A DNA stretch of 64,000 nt from Dipteronia dyeriana (GCA_032871835.1 CM065299.1:33592074-33656073), one strand, 5' to 3'. Numbered from the stretch's first letter, positions 47,901 to 61,070 are shown. Numbers and translations: made by a program. The notes: generated by a model not told the origin, from the sequence alone.

Positions 47901-50900
47901 ATCTTTCAACATTATAGTTAAACTAGGTCCGATGAAAGCATCGATGGAATATATATATATATATATATTTTCAATTTCTTGGTTTTCTTAAAATTTTAAC
48001 TCTTCTACTTTTCCTTTTTCTTTTTTTACAGATGGGTTAATTTTTTTTCTATTTATTTTATTTTATTTTATATATATATATATATATATATATTATTTTG
48101 AGATAAATAAATTATGGATTTGTTTTTTTTTTTATATTTTTGTGACACATGGCAAGTGTTAAGTTTGACTGATTGTTGACCAACAGATGGACAAAATTGA
48201 TGTATTTATAAAATGTGAGGGACCAAGGGTCCCAAAAAAGCAAACACCCTTAAAAGGTTGATCTTTCCCCAATACTTAAGGACTAAACTGATAATACCCC
48301 AATAAAATAATATCATAATATTTCTATCAAGTAATTAGATGTCTTTTTCTGGTTAGAAAAAGAAATATAGAACTGAAATTTAAGAAATAAAAAATAGCAT
48401 CATATCATAATTGGTTATTTAATTAGTTGAAACTATTTGTACCAAACATGTTCTTATTGTATTCCTTCTCAGACTATCGTTTCCAACATATGCTACTGTA
48501 CACAGTTTTTTTATTCTAAAAAACTAAAATTTAATTTCTCGTTCTCAGTTGAAAACTGATAAAATAGAAAATCAATACATAAAAAACATTACCAAACACA
48601 CCCTTATTTACAATAAAATGGATCAAGATTCCAGCTACTTCAATTTCAATCTCATATGAGGCATTTTGACAACTAAATTTCGTTTTACTCAAGGGATTTT
48701 GACAGATGAAAACTTGCAACTCTTGATTCTTGCAAGAAGATTCATAGATTCAAACAAGGCTTAAGAAAAATGGTTAGCAAAAATTTTTTGATGACAGGTG
48801 GAAGAAAAGGTATTTCAGAATAAGATTTCAGTGCCTGTAGCAAGGCACATACTTAAAGTGCATACTTATAATTTGCAATAAAATTACCTTTTCATACATA
48901 TTTATGGCAGGTGTGTTTGAAGCTCTCACAAAAAGATCCACGAAGTAAGCCTTATCACTGCCAAGAAAAAGTTTCTACCAATAAGAAAGAGGCACCAAAA
49001 ACACAAATAAATAGCACAATGACATAACAAAAAGGAATTGAACAAGAAGATGCTAAAAGAAAGAGATTTTTAGTTTAGCAAAGGTTTCAATCAAATTGAA
49101 CGGAACAACATTAATTTGCATGAGATAATATGTCATCAAGTAAACTTTGCAGCATAAGTTGAAAAGCGCCAATTTCACACATGCGCTATATCACATAAAC
49201 ATTTGAAAAGAGAACTCAAAGCCAAACAATTACTTTCTCCAAAATCTCTACTTCAATATATCTAGTGATAGCTCTGCACACTCCACATGAATCAGTTTCA
49301 ACCCAAATTCAAAACTTGCACCGGAAACCTCCGACGGACATTTCATTCAAGAAGTTAACAATATAATAATCAGTATTTCATTCTAGTAGTTTCATGTCAA
49401 ATCTAAGGGTACAATAACATTTCCATGTCAATCAAAAACTTGCAGGTACAAATTTGCCAATTAGTTTCATTTATCTGAACCACCAGTTTACTGAAGGATC
49501 AAAATAGATAAAAGGGAAGGTGAATCAATAATCTACTGATACCAAACAAAGGGCATTAAATACAATGACAATGAGTAAAAACATATGCTGAAATATTATA
49601 CAATATATTGTACACAGTATAACCCCCCAAAAGTATAAGACTGGGATGCAACCTAACTTACATTTAAAAACATACTCTCAATTGTTTAGAATGAAGAAAA
49701 AATTAGTATCCTTAACAAATTAACTTGCAGCAAAGTACACAAAAATACCACAACCGATAGACGGATATTTCATGGTCATTAGGATATAGGAAAGGGACTT
49801 GAGAGAAGAAACAATGAAAAAAGTGGACATATGTGACTATATAAGGCAGATTTCATTTTAGTAAATATAACAAACACACACACCCCCTCCCCACACTTTC
49901 TTACATCTTGTCACTTATATCTTCCAGCAGGTTCATCAGTTTCTTGGCCAGTTGCTGCCTGCGGTATTCTGGAGAAACAGTTACGGCAGTAACATGGCCA
50001 TGCCAAGACTCACCTTGCCCTTCAACTTTTCCCATTACTGCAACCATTAAAATGCATTAGATGTGAACATAAAAAGTAAAAACTAAAGTCTAAACTGAAA
50101 AGTGGAATGTCAGCAATATCTATCCATATACTCATACAATCCAAAGCCGTTCGATAGTTAGCAAGAATCAGGTTTGTGCTAATAATGTTCCAGGAACATG
50201 AGAAACTCACTTGACATCAAACAGATGCCCAAACCTAAACGGCTTCTCACAAATTTAAGTCCAAACTGTACATCAGAAAATTGAAATAGTGCGACGAAAT
50301 CTACACAAACACCTACCTCCCATATCCTACAAACTTCAGATTCCAGCAAGGCTGAAGACCAACCCAGTCTTCCATGCCAGTTGCTTTTAAACCATACCAT
50401 GCTAACATGGAAGACCGTAGATTATTCAAACCTTGCTTTGAATGCTGGACCACAGGTGTAAATTCTAAACACTCAAGTAGAGGTTGACAGAGGGCTATGC
50501 CTTAGAAGAAACGCCATTACAACACAATTTATTTCTTAATTCCTGATTCCAAGCCGATAGTTCTCTAACAATGCAAAGTTTTGCATCATAATATTTTCAT
50601 TAAAAGTTTTAATCCGCCAGAAGAGACCAAAAGCAAGTGAACTAAGAAGTAACAGCTGGCACTACTCTCAAATAAATTCTCTCAAATTGCAGCTTAATAT
50701 TGCATCGAAACATGAACAAATGCCATAATCCGGCCACAAAATGAACAATGAAATCTCGAGTAGGCAAAATTACATGATTACAAATGTAATAATCCACAAA
50801 CAGTTGAATCTTATTGAGTAATGTCAAAATTGAAAAAATATATAAATAAAGGGAGAAAGAGCATACTATAACCCATGATACGATTACCGGGGCCTTCGGC

Positions 50901-51153
50901 GACATGGAAATAATCAGGCCATCTTGCCAAGTAGGTCATATAGAAGGACATATTGAACTGCAACAGTCATACGCATTTGAAGAATGAACAAATTTTAGTA
51001 TCATTATTAGTACAGTAATTACAATTTTATACAAATATATATATATATATATATATTAAATAAATAACAACTTACAGTCTCAGTGAGGTGGTCGAGATTG
51101 ACAGAAGTGAAACGAAGAAGGTCATTGCAGCAAAATCTGCGAATCGTCGTCAT
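44960..51153 (-). CDS. NAA20: N-alpha-acetyltransferase 20, NatB catalytic subunit (six exons)
   Basis: Catalytic subunit of NatB, which acetylates N-termini beginning Met-Asp/Glu/Asn/Gln on the ribosome, with auxiliary subunit NAA25. Exons on the minus strand: 51153-51076, 50957-50867, 50037-49905, 48957-48888, 45201-45141, 45051-44960. They join in frame to 174 residues plus stop, the usual plant length, and every intron has GT/AG ends. Signatures: MTTIRRFCCNDLLRF start, SFYMTYLARWPDYFHV (residues 30-45), a GNAT acetyl-CoA loop YRRQQLA (81-87), FVDLFVRASN and a C-terminal ELEYD. Intron 4 (45202-48887) is 3.7 kb because of a MITE and a Mutator-like element. The head faces PRP18. It appears intact. 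Confidence 0.96.
46331..48606. mobile_element. hAT-like MITE in NAA20 intron 4, split by a MULE
   Basis: The left end tagaggatgttcagtaatg and the reverse complement of the right end taagggtgtgtttggtaatg form an imperfect inverted repeat followed by T-rich sequence on both sides. Without the nested 1515-bp MULE it would be about 750 bp. No clear 8-bp TSD was found, so the class is tentative. Confidence 0.45.
46786..48300. mobile_element. Non-autonomous Mutator-like element (MULE), 9-bp TSD
   Basis: Long terminal inverted repeats of about 120 bp start ggggtattatcag at 46786 and end ctgataatacccc at 48300. A 9-bp target duplication aataaaata lies at 46777-46785 and 48301-48309. No transposase is visible. 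The interior has an alternating AC-rich and GT-rich middle (47330-47780), poly-T and two (at)n tracts (about 47950 and 48073). The 117-codon minus ORF there is low-complexity. Confidence 0.92.
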
Positions 51154-51485
51154 CTCTCTCTTGAGCAGCAGAACAAGAAACACCGACTTGTAACACTTTT
51201 TTTTTTTCTAAGACTGATACTGGCCCATAAGAAAATGGCGTCGTTTTACACGTTTGGTGTTTATGGTGAGCCTCTTATTCGTTGGGCCAGGTTAACCAAT
51301 CTGGGCCTCATGATACAGGAATTCCGAATCCGATCAATAATTTACCCGACCTGGCTCCATATATTGCGCCGAATTCCTAAACAAGAAGTCGAGAAGGTAC
51401 AAATACATTAAATTCCTTGGTCGATTCTTTTTACTTGAAATCTACGACCATCCTCCCTTGTGAACACCAGAATCAAACCCTAGAA
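51154..51485. promoter_or_regulatory. Shared NAA20/PRP18 bidirectional promoter
   Basis: Only 332 bp separate the two divergent start codons. Three site II type TGGGCC motifs are present: 51222-51227 (as ggccca), 51283-51288 and 51302-51307. Such motifs are frequent in plant housekeeping and divergent promoters. No clear TATA box in either direction. Confidence 0.75.
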
Positions 51486-54326
51486 ATGGATCTGCTCAGA
51501 GAGGAACTCCTCAAGAAACGAAAAGCCCTAGCTGAAGAAACGGGCGGAAAACGCGTCTTCAAGCGGTCCGAGATCGAGCAGAAGAAAATCCAAAAGCTCC
51601 GTGAAGAAGAGAAACGCGAACTCGAAGCCAAACTCATGCGCCAAGCCGGCCCCATCGCCAAGACCTCCACCAACCCCGCCGCTAAATCTAACTCGATTTC
51701 AACCAACGCGACAACCACGACCGCAACAACTACGACCACCTCCACCGCGACCACCTCCAAATCCCTAACTAACGAGCAAAACATCGACAACCTTGACCTC
51801 CCTAAGCAAGAAGTTATCCGCCGGCTCCGCATACTGAAACAACCCATCACTCTGTTCGGCGAAGACGATGACGCTCGGCTTGACCGATTGAAATTCGTTT
51901 TGAAAGCTGGACTCTTCGAGGTAGACAGCGACATGACCGAAGGACAAACCAACGATTTTCTCCGTGATATTGCGGAATTGAGGAAGCGACAGAAGAGTGG
52001 GATTGTAAGCGACAGGAAGCGGAAAGATCGGGAAGAGGGCGGGGGTGAAGACGGAGAAGGTGGCGATGGAAATGAGGAGTTGAGTGCTGATGGTGGGTCC
52101 AGTGGTGTTGATATGGATAAGGATTTGAAGAGAATGAAAGCAAATTTCGAAGAGCTATGTGATGAGGATAAGATTCTGGTGTTTTTTAAGAGATTGTTGA
52201 ATGAGTGGCATCAGGAGTTGGCTGAGATGCCTGAAGCTGAGAAAAGAACCGCCAAAGGCAAGTCCATGGTGGCTACTTTTAAGCAATGCGCGAGGTACTT
52301 GATTCCATTGTTCAAGTTCTGTAGGAAGAAGGTACGTTTGTTAACAACTTTACGTTACATGTTCTAGTTCAGTATCTAGTTGTGTATTGTTCTAATTCTT
52401 GTTGTTCCATTGTTTGAATTGAAACTGGTTGTGCGAGAATTCATTGTCATGTGATAGGTTAGCTAGGCTGCCAAGGTAAAATTGTGGACCGTGTGGTGAG
52501 GAATGGTATAATTGACAATGGAAAGCTAACCTGCTTGCTTAATTATGTATTTATGTTAAATTCTTGACTATGGAAGCAGATTGTTGCACAAATTTGTGGT
52601 GCTTAACAGCATTTTAATATTGTTGGTTTAAGATATTAATACATGCTTATTGACTTATCTTAAGGAAAAAAAAAACAAATCTGTGTGGATCTACTATCTC
52701 AATTTCAACCCCCAGTCAACTAAGGTTAGTTCCAGACTTCCAGGCCTGTTAATATGACCTATTTTTGGTTGGGAGTTTACAAGTTTGTCAATATTTTTAC
52801 TCTGTAGTCTCCTGGTAAGAATCTCTGGAATAACCTATAAAATGTGAGTCCCTTAGATCCTGTGTTCCTTAGTATACACTGTACAGAGTACAGTGTGATC
52901 TAAAATTCAAAACCTTAGTTTCTGACTCTTCCATGTTTTCCCAACTAGTCTTAGTTTGTTTGTATTGTGTATTAGATGCAACTCTTTCATCTGTGTGGTC
53001 CAAGGAATTGCATAATTCTCTCATTCTTTATGTGCTTCTGGAGATGACTTTTCAATCTACTCCTTGGTTGAGATACTTGTTTTCTTTTCCTTATGGACAG
53101 CCTTGTGATAAATAACTGGAAGTTACTCCTAAGTAAATCTGTAAGCGGAGGCACAGAATCCTTCATTGTACATTTGCTAGAAATTTTAGGATAAGTCAAC
53201 CTTGTATAGGTTCTTTTTTATTTTATTTTTCTCCTGGTTTGTCGACTTCTGGGTTACTTTGTCTTAGGAAAAAAAAGGAATAAGAAAAGAAAAGTCCTCT
53301 CAAGTTGAACGCATCACACATCAAGTATTTAATCATTAGTAGTGTTGTTAGGGGGTTTTCTCTCACATCGGTTAGTCTGTGGTATAAATAAGCTTCACGA
53401 GAGCCCTTTTAAGGGAAAAACTATGAGGTCCAATGGGCCAAAGCGGAAAATACCTTGCGTGGTGATCTCATACGTACACACTGCAAAATTTTGGCATCAA
53501 CAACTAGACTTCTGATTTTTTATTTTTTATCAGAATCAAAGAAATATGTCTTCTAAGTGGTATTGTTTAAATTTATGGCAGGCTTCAGATAAGCGATCAA
53601 AGCTTATGACGATGTGATGGAAACAAGCCTGCTGCTTTTTTTTCTTTATTTTGATAAGGAAACAAGCCTGTCACTTGGTTAGGTCTAATAACATTATTAT
53701 TATTATTATTTTGAGGATGTTGGTGATGGAGCTTGAACTTGTGAATGTATTTGGGATAATGTGATAGAACCTAGTATGTTGAAATTGAATGCCTCTCTGT
53801 GATTAGAAATCAATCAATTTCTTTTTAGTTGAAGAATTTTTACTTAGATATGTTGTTTTAGATATCGTACTTTGGAACTATGTAAACATGGTGATATTTG
53901 AGTTGTTTGTAGATTCTTCCGGATGACATCCGTCAAGCATTGATGTTGATGGTTAATTGCTGCATGAAGCGAGACTATCTAGCTGCAATGGATCATTATA
54001 TTAGGATGGCCATTGGTAATGCACCCTGGCCTATTGGTGTCACTATGGTTGGTATTCACGAACGTTCAGCCCGTGAGAAGATTTACACTAACAGTGTTGC
54101 CCATATCATGAATGATGAGACGACGCGTAAATACCTGCAATCAGTTAAGAGATTAATGACCTTCTGCCAACGACGGTACCCAACACTACCTTCAAAAGCA
54201 GTGGAGTTCAATAGCCTGGCCAATGGTAGTGACTTACAATCTCTACTGGCAGAAGAAAGGTTTCCTGGCGGTAATAAACACTCAGAGGAAATGCTACGGT
54301 TAATGCCTGTACCTAAGGAGAACTAG
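51486..54326 (+). CDS. PRP18: Pre-mRNA-splicing factor 18 (two exons)
   Basis: PRP18 acts in the second catalytic step of splicing, helping 3' splice-site choice together with SLU7 and U5 snRNP. Exon 1 is 51486-52331, the intron 52332-53912 (GT/AG) and exon 2 53913-54326, giving 419 residues, close to the family length in plants. Start: MDLLREELLKKRKALAEE at 51486; an in-frame ATG 69 bp upstream (51417) is less likely because family proteins begin MDLL. Domains: basic coiled N-terminus (residues 1-55), Thr-rich linker (72-90), SFM/PRP4-like motif (about 101-140: EVIRRLRILKQPITLFGE), acidic Gly-rich linker, then the helical Prp18 domain (about 235-400) with GNAPWPIGVTMVGIHERSAR. Intact; nuclear. 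Confidence 0.97.
52332..53912 (+). other. PRP18: PRP18 intron
   Basis: 1581 bp, AAG/gtacg donor and tttgtag/ATT acceptor. AT-rich; ORFs inside it are not genes. Confidence 0.95.
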
Positions 54327-55227
54327 GCAGTTTTTATGTAATAATCCTTCTTATTCTCTATACTGCAGTTTGAATGACAAGTTCACATTGCCTTACCCTT
54401 GGAGGGAAAAGCTGTTGAATTGATTCTATGGGGGAGAGCTGAAAATTGGCATCAAATGCTAGAGTCAACAAAAATATGTATTAAACTAATTGCATGTATT
54501 TTATCTTGTTCTTCGTTTGTAAGGAGAATAAGCTGATATCGATATACCATGTTTCTCTGTGGTTTTCGTTTCGTGGACTTCCATGAAAGGTGACACTATG
54601 ATTAACATCAGTGATGATAATTAGTTTAGCATAAATTTCCCAGCTAAATTCTTTTGCTTCGTATCTATCAATTACATTTTCATTACATTTCTGCATATGT
54701 TAGAGCCTTGTTAGTGCCTGGTATGTTCAGTTCAAAATCCGTTGTCTCGAGGGGTTCTTGAAAATCTGACTTACTATATTTGTCCCCCATTTGTTCGGAA
54801 TTAGAAGAAACGATATTGAAGTGTAATTTGATGTTCATCGACAATGATTTTAATTAATTTTGACACGTGTTTGACACATCACGGGATATGAGTTGGAACT
54901 TGGATGTATGTGCAGAAGCAATTTGATTTGTGTAGGAGCCAACTTAAGATCTTTTGGTCGTCACCCAGATGCATCTCCATCCACGTAAGCGATTGACTAG
55001 TTAAAACAGCAGTGAAAAAACTAGTTATGATGAGGGTAAGAGGAAGAACCAAAACCAAGCACCCTATTGGTCTGAGCAATATCACCTTATCTAGATATCC
55101 TAACCCAAACACCACACCACCCATCTAAAATCCTTTTTTCTCCTTCACATAAGTTTTTCTCTATAATCCCAATTCTCAACTGCAGTATCCCAAAGAAAAC
55201 ATCCTCTCCCTCCAAATCTAGAGCACC
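54327..55227 (+). promoter_or_regulatory. PRP18 3' region and PSAD promoter
   Basis: It contains a G-box cacgtg at 54864-54869 and a reverse I-box (cttatc, 55086-55091), both light-response elements in plant photosynthesis genes. The leader is C/T-rich with no good TATA box. Motif-based inference only. Confidence 0.5.
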
Positions 55228-55860
55228 ATGGCAACCCAAGCAGGCCTCTTCACACCCACCATTTCCACTCCTAAAACAAACAAGCTTCCTTTGGTCCCAT
55301 GGAAACCATCCTCTTCCTTTTCCTTCTCTACGCTCAAGCCACTGACCTTCTCCGTGGCTCAGAGGACCACCATCAGAGCCGCCGCCGCAGAAGAGAAAAC
55401 TGAAGCAGTCACAAAGGAGGCTCCAGCAGGATTCACCCCACCACAGCTGGACCCAAACACCCCATCACCCATCTTCGGTGGAAGCACAGGTGGGCTGTTG
55501 AGAAAGGCCCAAGTTGAAGAATTCTATGTCATCACATGGGATTCACCCAAAGAGCAAATCTTTGAGATGCCAACTGGAGGAGCTGCTATTATGAGAGAAG
55601 GACCTAACTTGCTCAAATTGGCTAGAAAAGAACAGTGCTTGGCTCTAGGTACTAGACTTAGATCAAAGTACAAGATCAACTACCAGTTTTACAGGGTGTT
55701 TCCTAATGGTGAGGTCCAATATCTCCACCCAAAAGATGGTGTCTACCCTGAGAAGGTCAACCCTGGTCGCCAGGGAGTGGGCGTGAATTTCAGGTCTATT
55801 GGCAAGAATGTCAGTCCTATTGAAGTCAAGTTCACTGGCAAGCAAGCTTATGACTTGTGA
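55228..55860 (+). CDS. PSAD: Photosystem I reaction center subunit II, chloroplast precursor
   Basis: PsaD is the stromal subunit of photosystem I that docks ferredoxin and holds PsaC and PsaE in place. The single-exon 210-codon ORF has a Ser/Thr/Pro-rich, acid-poor transit peptide (about residues 1-50, ending near IRAAAAEEK). The mature part has an acidic/Pro-rich lead ([20 protein letters not shown]), then [20 protein letters not shown], a basic [20 protein letters not shown] segment and [11 protein letters not shown]. It ends GKQAYDL. Length and lack of introns match plant psaD genes. The start codon has a good context (accATGg). Intact. Confidence 0.98.
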   Translation: MATQAGLFTPTISTPKTNKLPLVPWKPSSSFSFSTLKPLTFSVAQRTTIRAAAAEEKTEAVTKEAPAGFTPPQLDPNTPSPIFGGSTGGLLRKAQVEEFYVITWDSPKEQIFEMPTGGAAIMREGPNLLKLARKEQCLALGTRLRSKYKINYQFYRVFPNGEVQYLHPKDGVYPEKVNPGRQGVGVNFRSIGKNVSPIEVKFTGKQAYDL

Positions 55861-56974
55861 GTCAGATTAGAGTTTGCTTTTTAAGTGATGACAACGTGAT
55901 CCGTGATCCATGATCCATGATGTAATTGTGTTTATGTGATTATTATAAATCGTATTGTGTATTTGATTTTATGTACCTTTTTAAATGTTTATCGAGTGCT
56001 TGAAATTTAAAGTTGAATACTTACAATGCTTCAGGAATCAGGACACGTTTTTTCTCGTTTTTGTTGTATCAGACTCTACCATAGCATTTGCACCTGCTTA
56101 TTAATGTTGACTTTATGTCGAATGAATCTGCGATTGATATTTGTTCACAAACAATTACCAAATTGTAATTAACTAAGGATTTAAAAAATGCCGAAATTTT
56201 TGAATATCCCTTATGCTATTGGAAATTTTAAATTTACCAAATCCCAATATTATTATTATTATTATTATTATTTGCCTAAAGGAATTATTTCTGGACGACA
56301 CTGCCCTCAAGCATTTGGACTCGTGTAATGTTTGAGTGTGAGAGTTAGAGATTAAGAGATAATCGGAAGAAAGAGCGTTCGAAGAGATTAGAGATGGAAG
56401 AGAGAAAGAGTGAGTTTGAAGTAAGAGAGGAAATTATAGATAGAAATCATAGAATAAGAAGAGAAAGAAAGTTAGAAGTTAGAGAATTTTACTAAAAGAA
56501 TGGGAAGAGATTGAAAGTACAAACTGCACAACGGTTGGGACTGGCGAAGAGAAACAACGAAGTAACTTTTGTGACATGTGAGAGAAGCTCCGATGAAGAC
56601 ACAAAAACATCAAATTGGTGTAAAAATCAACTACAATGAATACACCAATTCACACCTCTAAAAAAAAAATTGGTGTAGTTATATTAACAATTTGGTGTGT
56701 TAGGTCGTTTTTTTTTTGTTTAAAAACTAAACGGTTCTGAATTTTACTGAAAATTGAATAGTGATTGAAACCTGAATCTAATGATATGCTTGTTTTTTAT
56801 TTTTATGACCTCTGAATAGAATGTCGTCTTGATTGTTTTTTAAATATAAAATAGATTAAAAACAAGTAATTTGACATTTATACCCTTGATATTATTAACT
56901 GTTATGTTTTTTTACTTCATGATACAAATAACAAAATAAAAATAATTTAACAAATCGTAAACAATTTTTATGTT
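55861..56974. other. PSAD 3' UTR and intergenic spacer
   Basis: It holds the PSAD 3' UTR, a (TAT)n tract at about 56247-56272 and AG-rich sequence at 56340-56520. No gene recognised. Confidence 0.6.
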
Positions 56975-58807
56975 CCCTGCAAATCGGTGCCTAAAACTCC
57001 ATTTGAAATGTGGTTTGGTTCAAAACCAAAATTGAACCACATGAGAGTATAGGGATGTCATGTGAAACTAATATCTTATGATCCTAATTTGAAAATGTTG
57101 GATTTTAAGACTGTTAGTGCATTTTTTGTGAGATATGTGAATAATTCAAAAGGATATAAATTTTATTGTCATACATACTCTATGAGGATCGTTGAATCTA
57201 AACGTTCTATATTCTTGGAGGAATGTAATGAAGTTGGAAAGAATATGTAAACTCAAGATTTTGAGTTTAAGGAAGACAAATCGGGTAATCCGACATCTTC
57301 GACTTTATTGGATATTGTCATACCACCTCTCTTTGAGCATCATTATGAGTCTATATCTGAATAAGAAGATGAGCCCTTACCAGTTGTTGATGAACCGCAA
57401 CCCGTTATTTGTGAGCCCGAACCAACTATTGATGTACCTCATCCAATCGTTAATGAGCCACAACCAATTGTTGATGTTCCTTTAAGGAGATCTTAGAGGG
57501 TTCAAAGATCTGTCATTCCTAATGATTATATTGTTTATTTACAGGAGCATGATTTTGACTTAGAAGTGGATGACGATCCTTGGACTTATGATCAAGCTGT
57601 TCAGAGCTCTCAATCGTCAAAATGGATGGATGCTATGATTGATGAACTAGGATCCATGGATACAAATCATGTTTGGCATTTGGTTGATTGAGTGCAAATG
57701 GATTTTTAAGACTAAACGAGACTCTAAAGGCAATGTTGAGAGACATAAAGTTAGACTTGTAGCGAAAGGGTTCAGCCAAAATGAAGGTATTGATTATACC
57801 GAGACTTTTTTGTCTGTCTCTTCGAAAGATGCCTTTAGGATTACTATGGCCTTAGTAGTTCATTTTGATTTAGAGCTGCATCAAATGGATGTGAAAACTG
57901 TTTTCCTAAATAGAGATCTCGTAGAGAATGTATACATGGTGCAACCGGAAGGTTTTCAGACAGTTGGAAAGGAACATATGGTTTGCAAACTCAGAAAATT
58001 CATTTATGGTCTGAAACAAGCTTCAATGCAATGGTTTTAAAATTTGATGATGTCATTAAATCGTATGGTTTTGTTGAAACTTCAATGGATCATTGAATAT
58101 ACCTCAAGGTCAGTGGGAGCAATTTTATTTTTCTTATACTTTATATTGATGATATTTTGCTCGCTAGCATTAATTTTGGGTTGCTCCATTATATCAAGAA
58201 TTTTCTATCTCGTAGCTTTGAAATGAAGGATCTTGGGGAAACCTCTTATGTCCTTAGTATTGAGATACAACGTGATAGGTCACGTGGTTTGCTTGGATTG
58301 TCTCAGAAGGCTTACATTGATAGGGTACTAAAGAGGTTTAACATGAGCGTTTGTTCACTATGTGAGGTACCTATCGTGAAAAGAGGAAACTTACGAGCTA
58401 CATTGTCTCCAAAATGAGCTAGAACGTTCTCAAATGAAAGATGTCTCATATTCATATGCGGTTGACAGTTTGATGTATGCACAGGTTTGTAAATGTCCTG
58501 ATATTTCTTTTGCAATTAGCGTACTTGGCAGATTTCAAAATAATCCTAGCATGCATCATTGGACAACAGTAAAGAAGTTATGCGTTATCTGCAACGAACA
58601 AATGATTTCTTGCTCACTTATAGTCGTTCAGACCTATTGGAAGTTGTTAGCTATGCAGATGCGGATTTTACTGGTTGTACAGATGATCTAAAATCCACTT
58701 CAGGTTTTGTGTTTATGTTGACCGGTGAAGCCATATCGTGGAAGAGTGTCAAGCAGACACTTACAACTTCATCTACTATGCAAGCTGAGTTTGTGGCATG
58801 TTATGAA
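56975..58807 (+). pseudogene. Ty1/copia pol fragment: integrase end, RT, RNase H
   Basis: It begins inside the integrase C-terminal part (TPFEMWFGSKPKLNHMRV, then VRYVNNSKGYKFYC). RT motifs follow: WIFKTKRDSKGNVERHKVRLV, GIDYTETF, then the LYIDDILLA box about 58140-58165 and SYVLSIEIQRDRS. The RNase H motifs SYADADFTGCTDDLKSTSG and SSTMQAEFVACYE end exactly where an LTR begins at 58808. Frameshifts near 57690, 58040, 58150 and 58420 break it. The 5' part (gag to integrase core) is missing. Confidence 0.9.
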
Positions 58808-61068
58808 TGTTGGGATTATGCTCGATACCAAGAGTGTAATAATGTATTTGACAATCTTTTTATATTAATAAAAGTGATTTCTAGTTTAACAAATCTTATA
58901 GCATTTATAGTTTAATTATTATAATTGTCAAAAGTAAATAATCATAAGGTCAAAAGACTATGAGAAAAGAAGAATTGTTCGTACATCTGGATATGTATGA
59001 GGTAGACACAATTCTTTAGTTAGTCTTGAATAATATTCACAACTTAAGATAAAAGTGCCCAACCTTTATCTTGTTAAAGTTGTAGATTCTTTTGCTAGTA
59101 TTTGAGTGGGATCAAATGTGTTATAGTGAGTCTAAAATCATCAAAGTGTGGTGTCTTTGGGTAAAAGAATCTAGTGCACCGGGTGTATTGAATAGGATCA
59201 CAATGAAATACTTTATCCAGAACCGTCAATGGATAAAAGTATTCACTTGAAGACAATCGGAGAGTCTATCTCAAACTTGAGATAAATGATGAACTTATGG
59301 TTGCAAGTGTTATCATTTGAGCTATCAATGAGTACGATTATAAAGCATAGTCTATCCTCGATAGTTTGGTGGTATTCATTTGATAATCGATAGATGACTT
59401 CATTTATAGATATGGACATCGTGACTCTATTTATTAAATGAGAGTAGAATATCATCATATGGATGTTTTAAGGTATTGGATATTAAATATTAACGTTAAG
59501 TTTTCAATATTGTCTACTGAAATATGGCTTCTGGACAAGTCAAAATATCCAAGTTCAAAATGTGGTCATAAGAGTAAATATGGTAACTTGGAGAACTATA
59601 GACAGTCTATGAGCTCTTGGCGATGACTGATATTCTTCACAAGGATACACTTTCTCCATTAAGATGGTCTAGGATATGAATGAGCAATATTAACTTATTC
59701 TATATCTATTTAAGAGTTCAATTTTAGTTCTTTAGTGTAATGAACTAAAATTAATAGATTGGACCTAAATGAATCATCTGTTGATTGTGATTAGATTATG
59801 TTTATTGGAGATTAAATTTAGATAGCCCGCTAAGATCCCCAATCCACACGAACTTTCATGGATCACTTGATATATTCTACCAGACCAATTTATGGGTCCA
59901 TCTAGAATTGTATTTAGGCATGTTGACTTGTTTCTTTTAGTAATAATGGGTCTAGTTCATATGTGGACTTTTTATTTAAGTCCATTGAATTTAATAAAAT
60001 AGGAAAAACAATATTTGGCCCATATATATAGGCTTGGGCGGCTAGGGACTATTTATTAGTCTTATATATTATTTTTTATTTTATTATTTAACTAAATGTA
60101 AAATAATTAACTTGTTAATTAATTAATTATTTAATTAAAAATCAAAATCGTTTTCCTAGTAGGAGATGGTCTCCTAGATTCATATTATTGTTGGTAATAT
60201 GATAAATATCAAATACTATATTTGTTAAGTAGATAAATAATATGAATTTATTTATCTAGTCAAATTATGAAGCACTTGATTTCTATTAGGAAGTTTTTTT
60301 TTTTAGTCACAATTTAATTATATTCAATAATTGGTTATTGAATAAATACACTATTTGAGTTGGATTAAGAGTTTTTGTGTGTAAACGAAATATTATTTTT
60401 AAGAGAATTTAATCCAAAATTTGATAGGAGTCTTGGTGATGTAGAAATCCTCTTTCTAGGAGAATTTTCGGTCACCTATATATACTCCTATATAGAATTT
60501 CGCCCAAGACCTAATTTTTGGTGTGAGAAGTTGTTTTTTTATTTGTTTTTTTATAGTTATAAAAAAAAACTTCGTTCAACTCATAGATATTGTGTATTGA
60601 ATTCGGCTAAGGAGAAGAGAAAAGATGAACGTTTTGTTTTCGATAGTGCACTAGTAGCCTTTACATCAAAAGGTTTTGTGTACAACATCGAATCAATGTT
60701 CACGCGAGTTTCAATCAAATAGATTGATAATTCACAAGTGACCGGACGTTCTTGGGTTTTCTCTTGAAGGATTATTGTGACTAACAAAGAAGAAGATTTT
60801 GTCTGTTTCCATCCTCAGGTATACAATTAAAAGAAATGGAGCCCACACTCCTAGGTGATTCACTTTCGTGATTGGATTGGAAGATCTTGCGGATTCAATT
60901 CGACACTAGTTCAATCGTCACGAAAAACGAAAAAAAAAATGTACGATACTTTTAATATACATCAATTAATCTAGGGTTAAAGTTCTTTTTATTAAAGTGA
61001 AAAAATTTAAAATATACCAAACACTAATTTTAGGTTTACGCCGCGTTTGGAACCGATTTTTCCCTACA
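58808..61068 (+). repeat. Ty1/copia LTR (5' LTR of a second element)
   Basis: It starts TGTTGGGATTATGCTCGATA and ends TTTTTCCCTACA, and is homologous to the solo LTRs at 6983-9497 and 12925-15346. A PBS (tggtatcagag) follows after two bases, and a gag ORF lies downstream. Confidence 0.92.
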
Positions 61069-61070
61069 AT

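Noticed and set aside
51417..51485. Upstream in-frame ATG for PRP18
   Set aside because: Family proteins begin with MDLL at 51486. The 23 extra codons have no conserved character and probably lie in the 5' UTR.
51473..51952. 159-codon minus-strand ORF
   Set aside because: Shadow of PRP18 exon 1; Ser/Val-rich low complexity caused by the Thr/Lys-rich coding strand.
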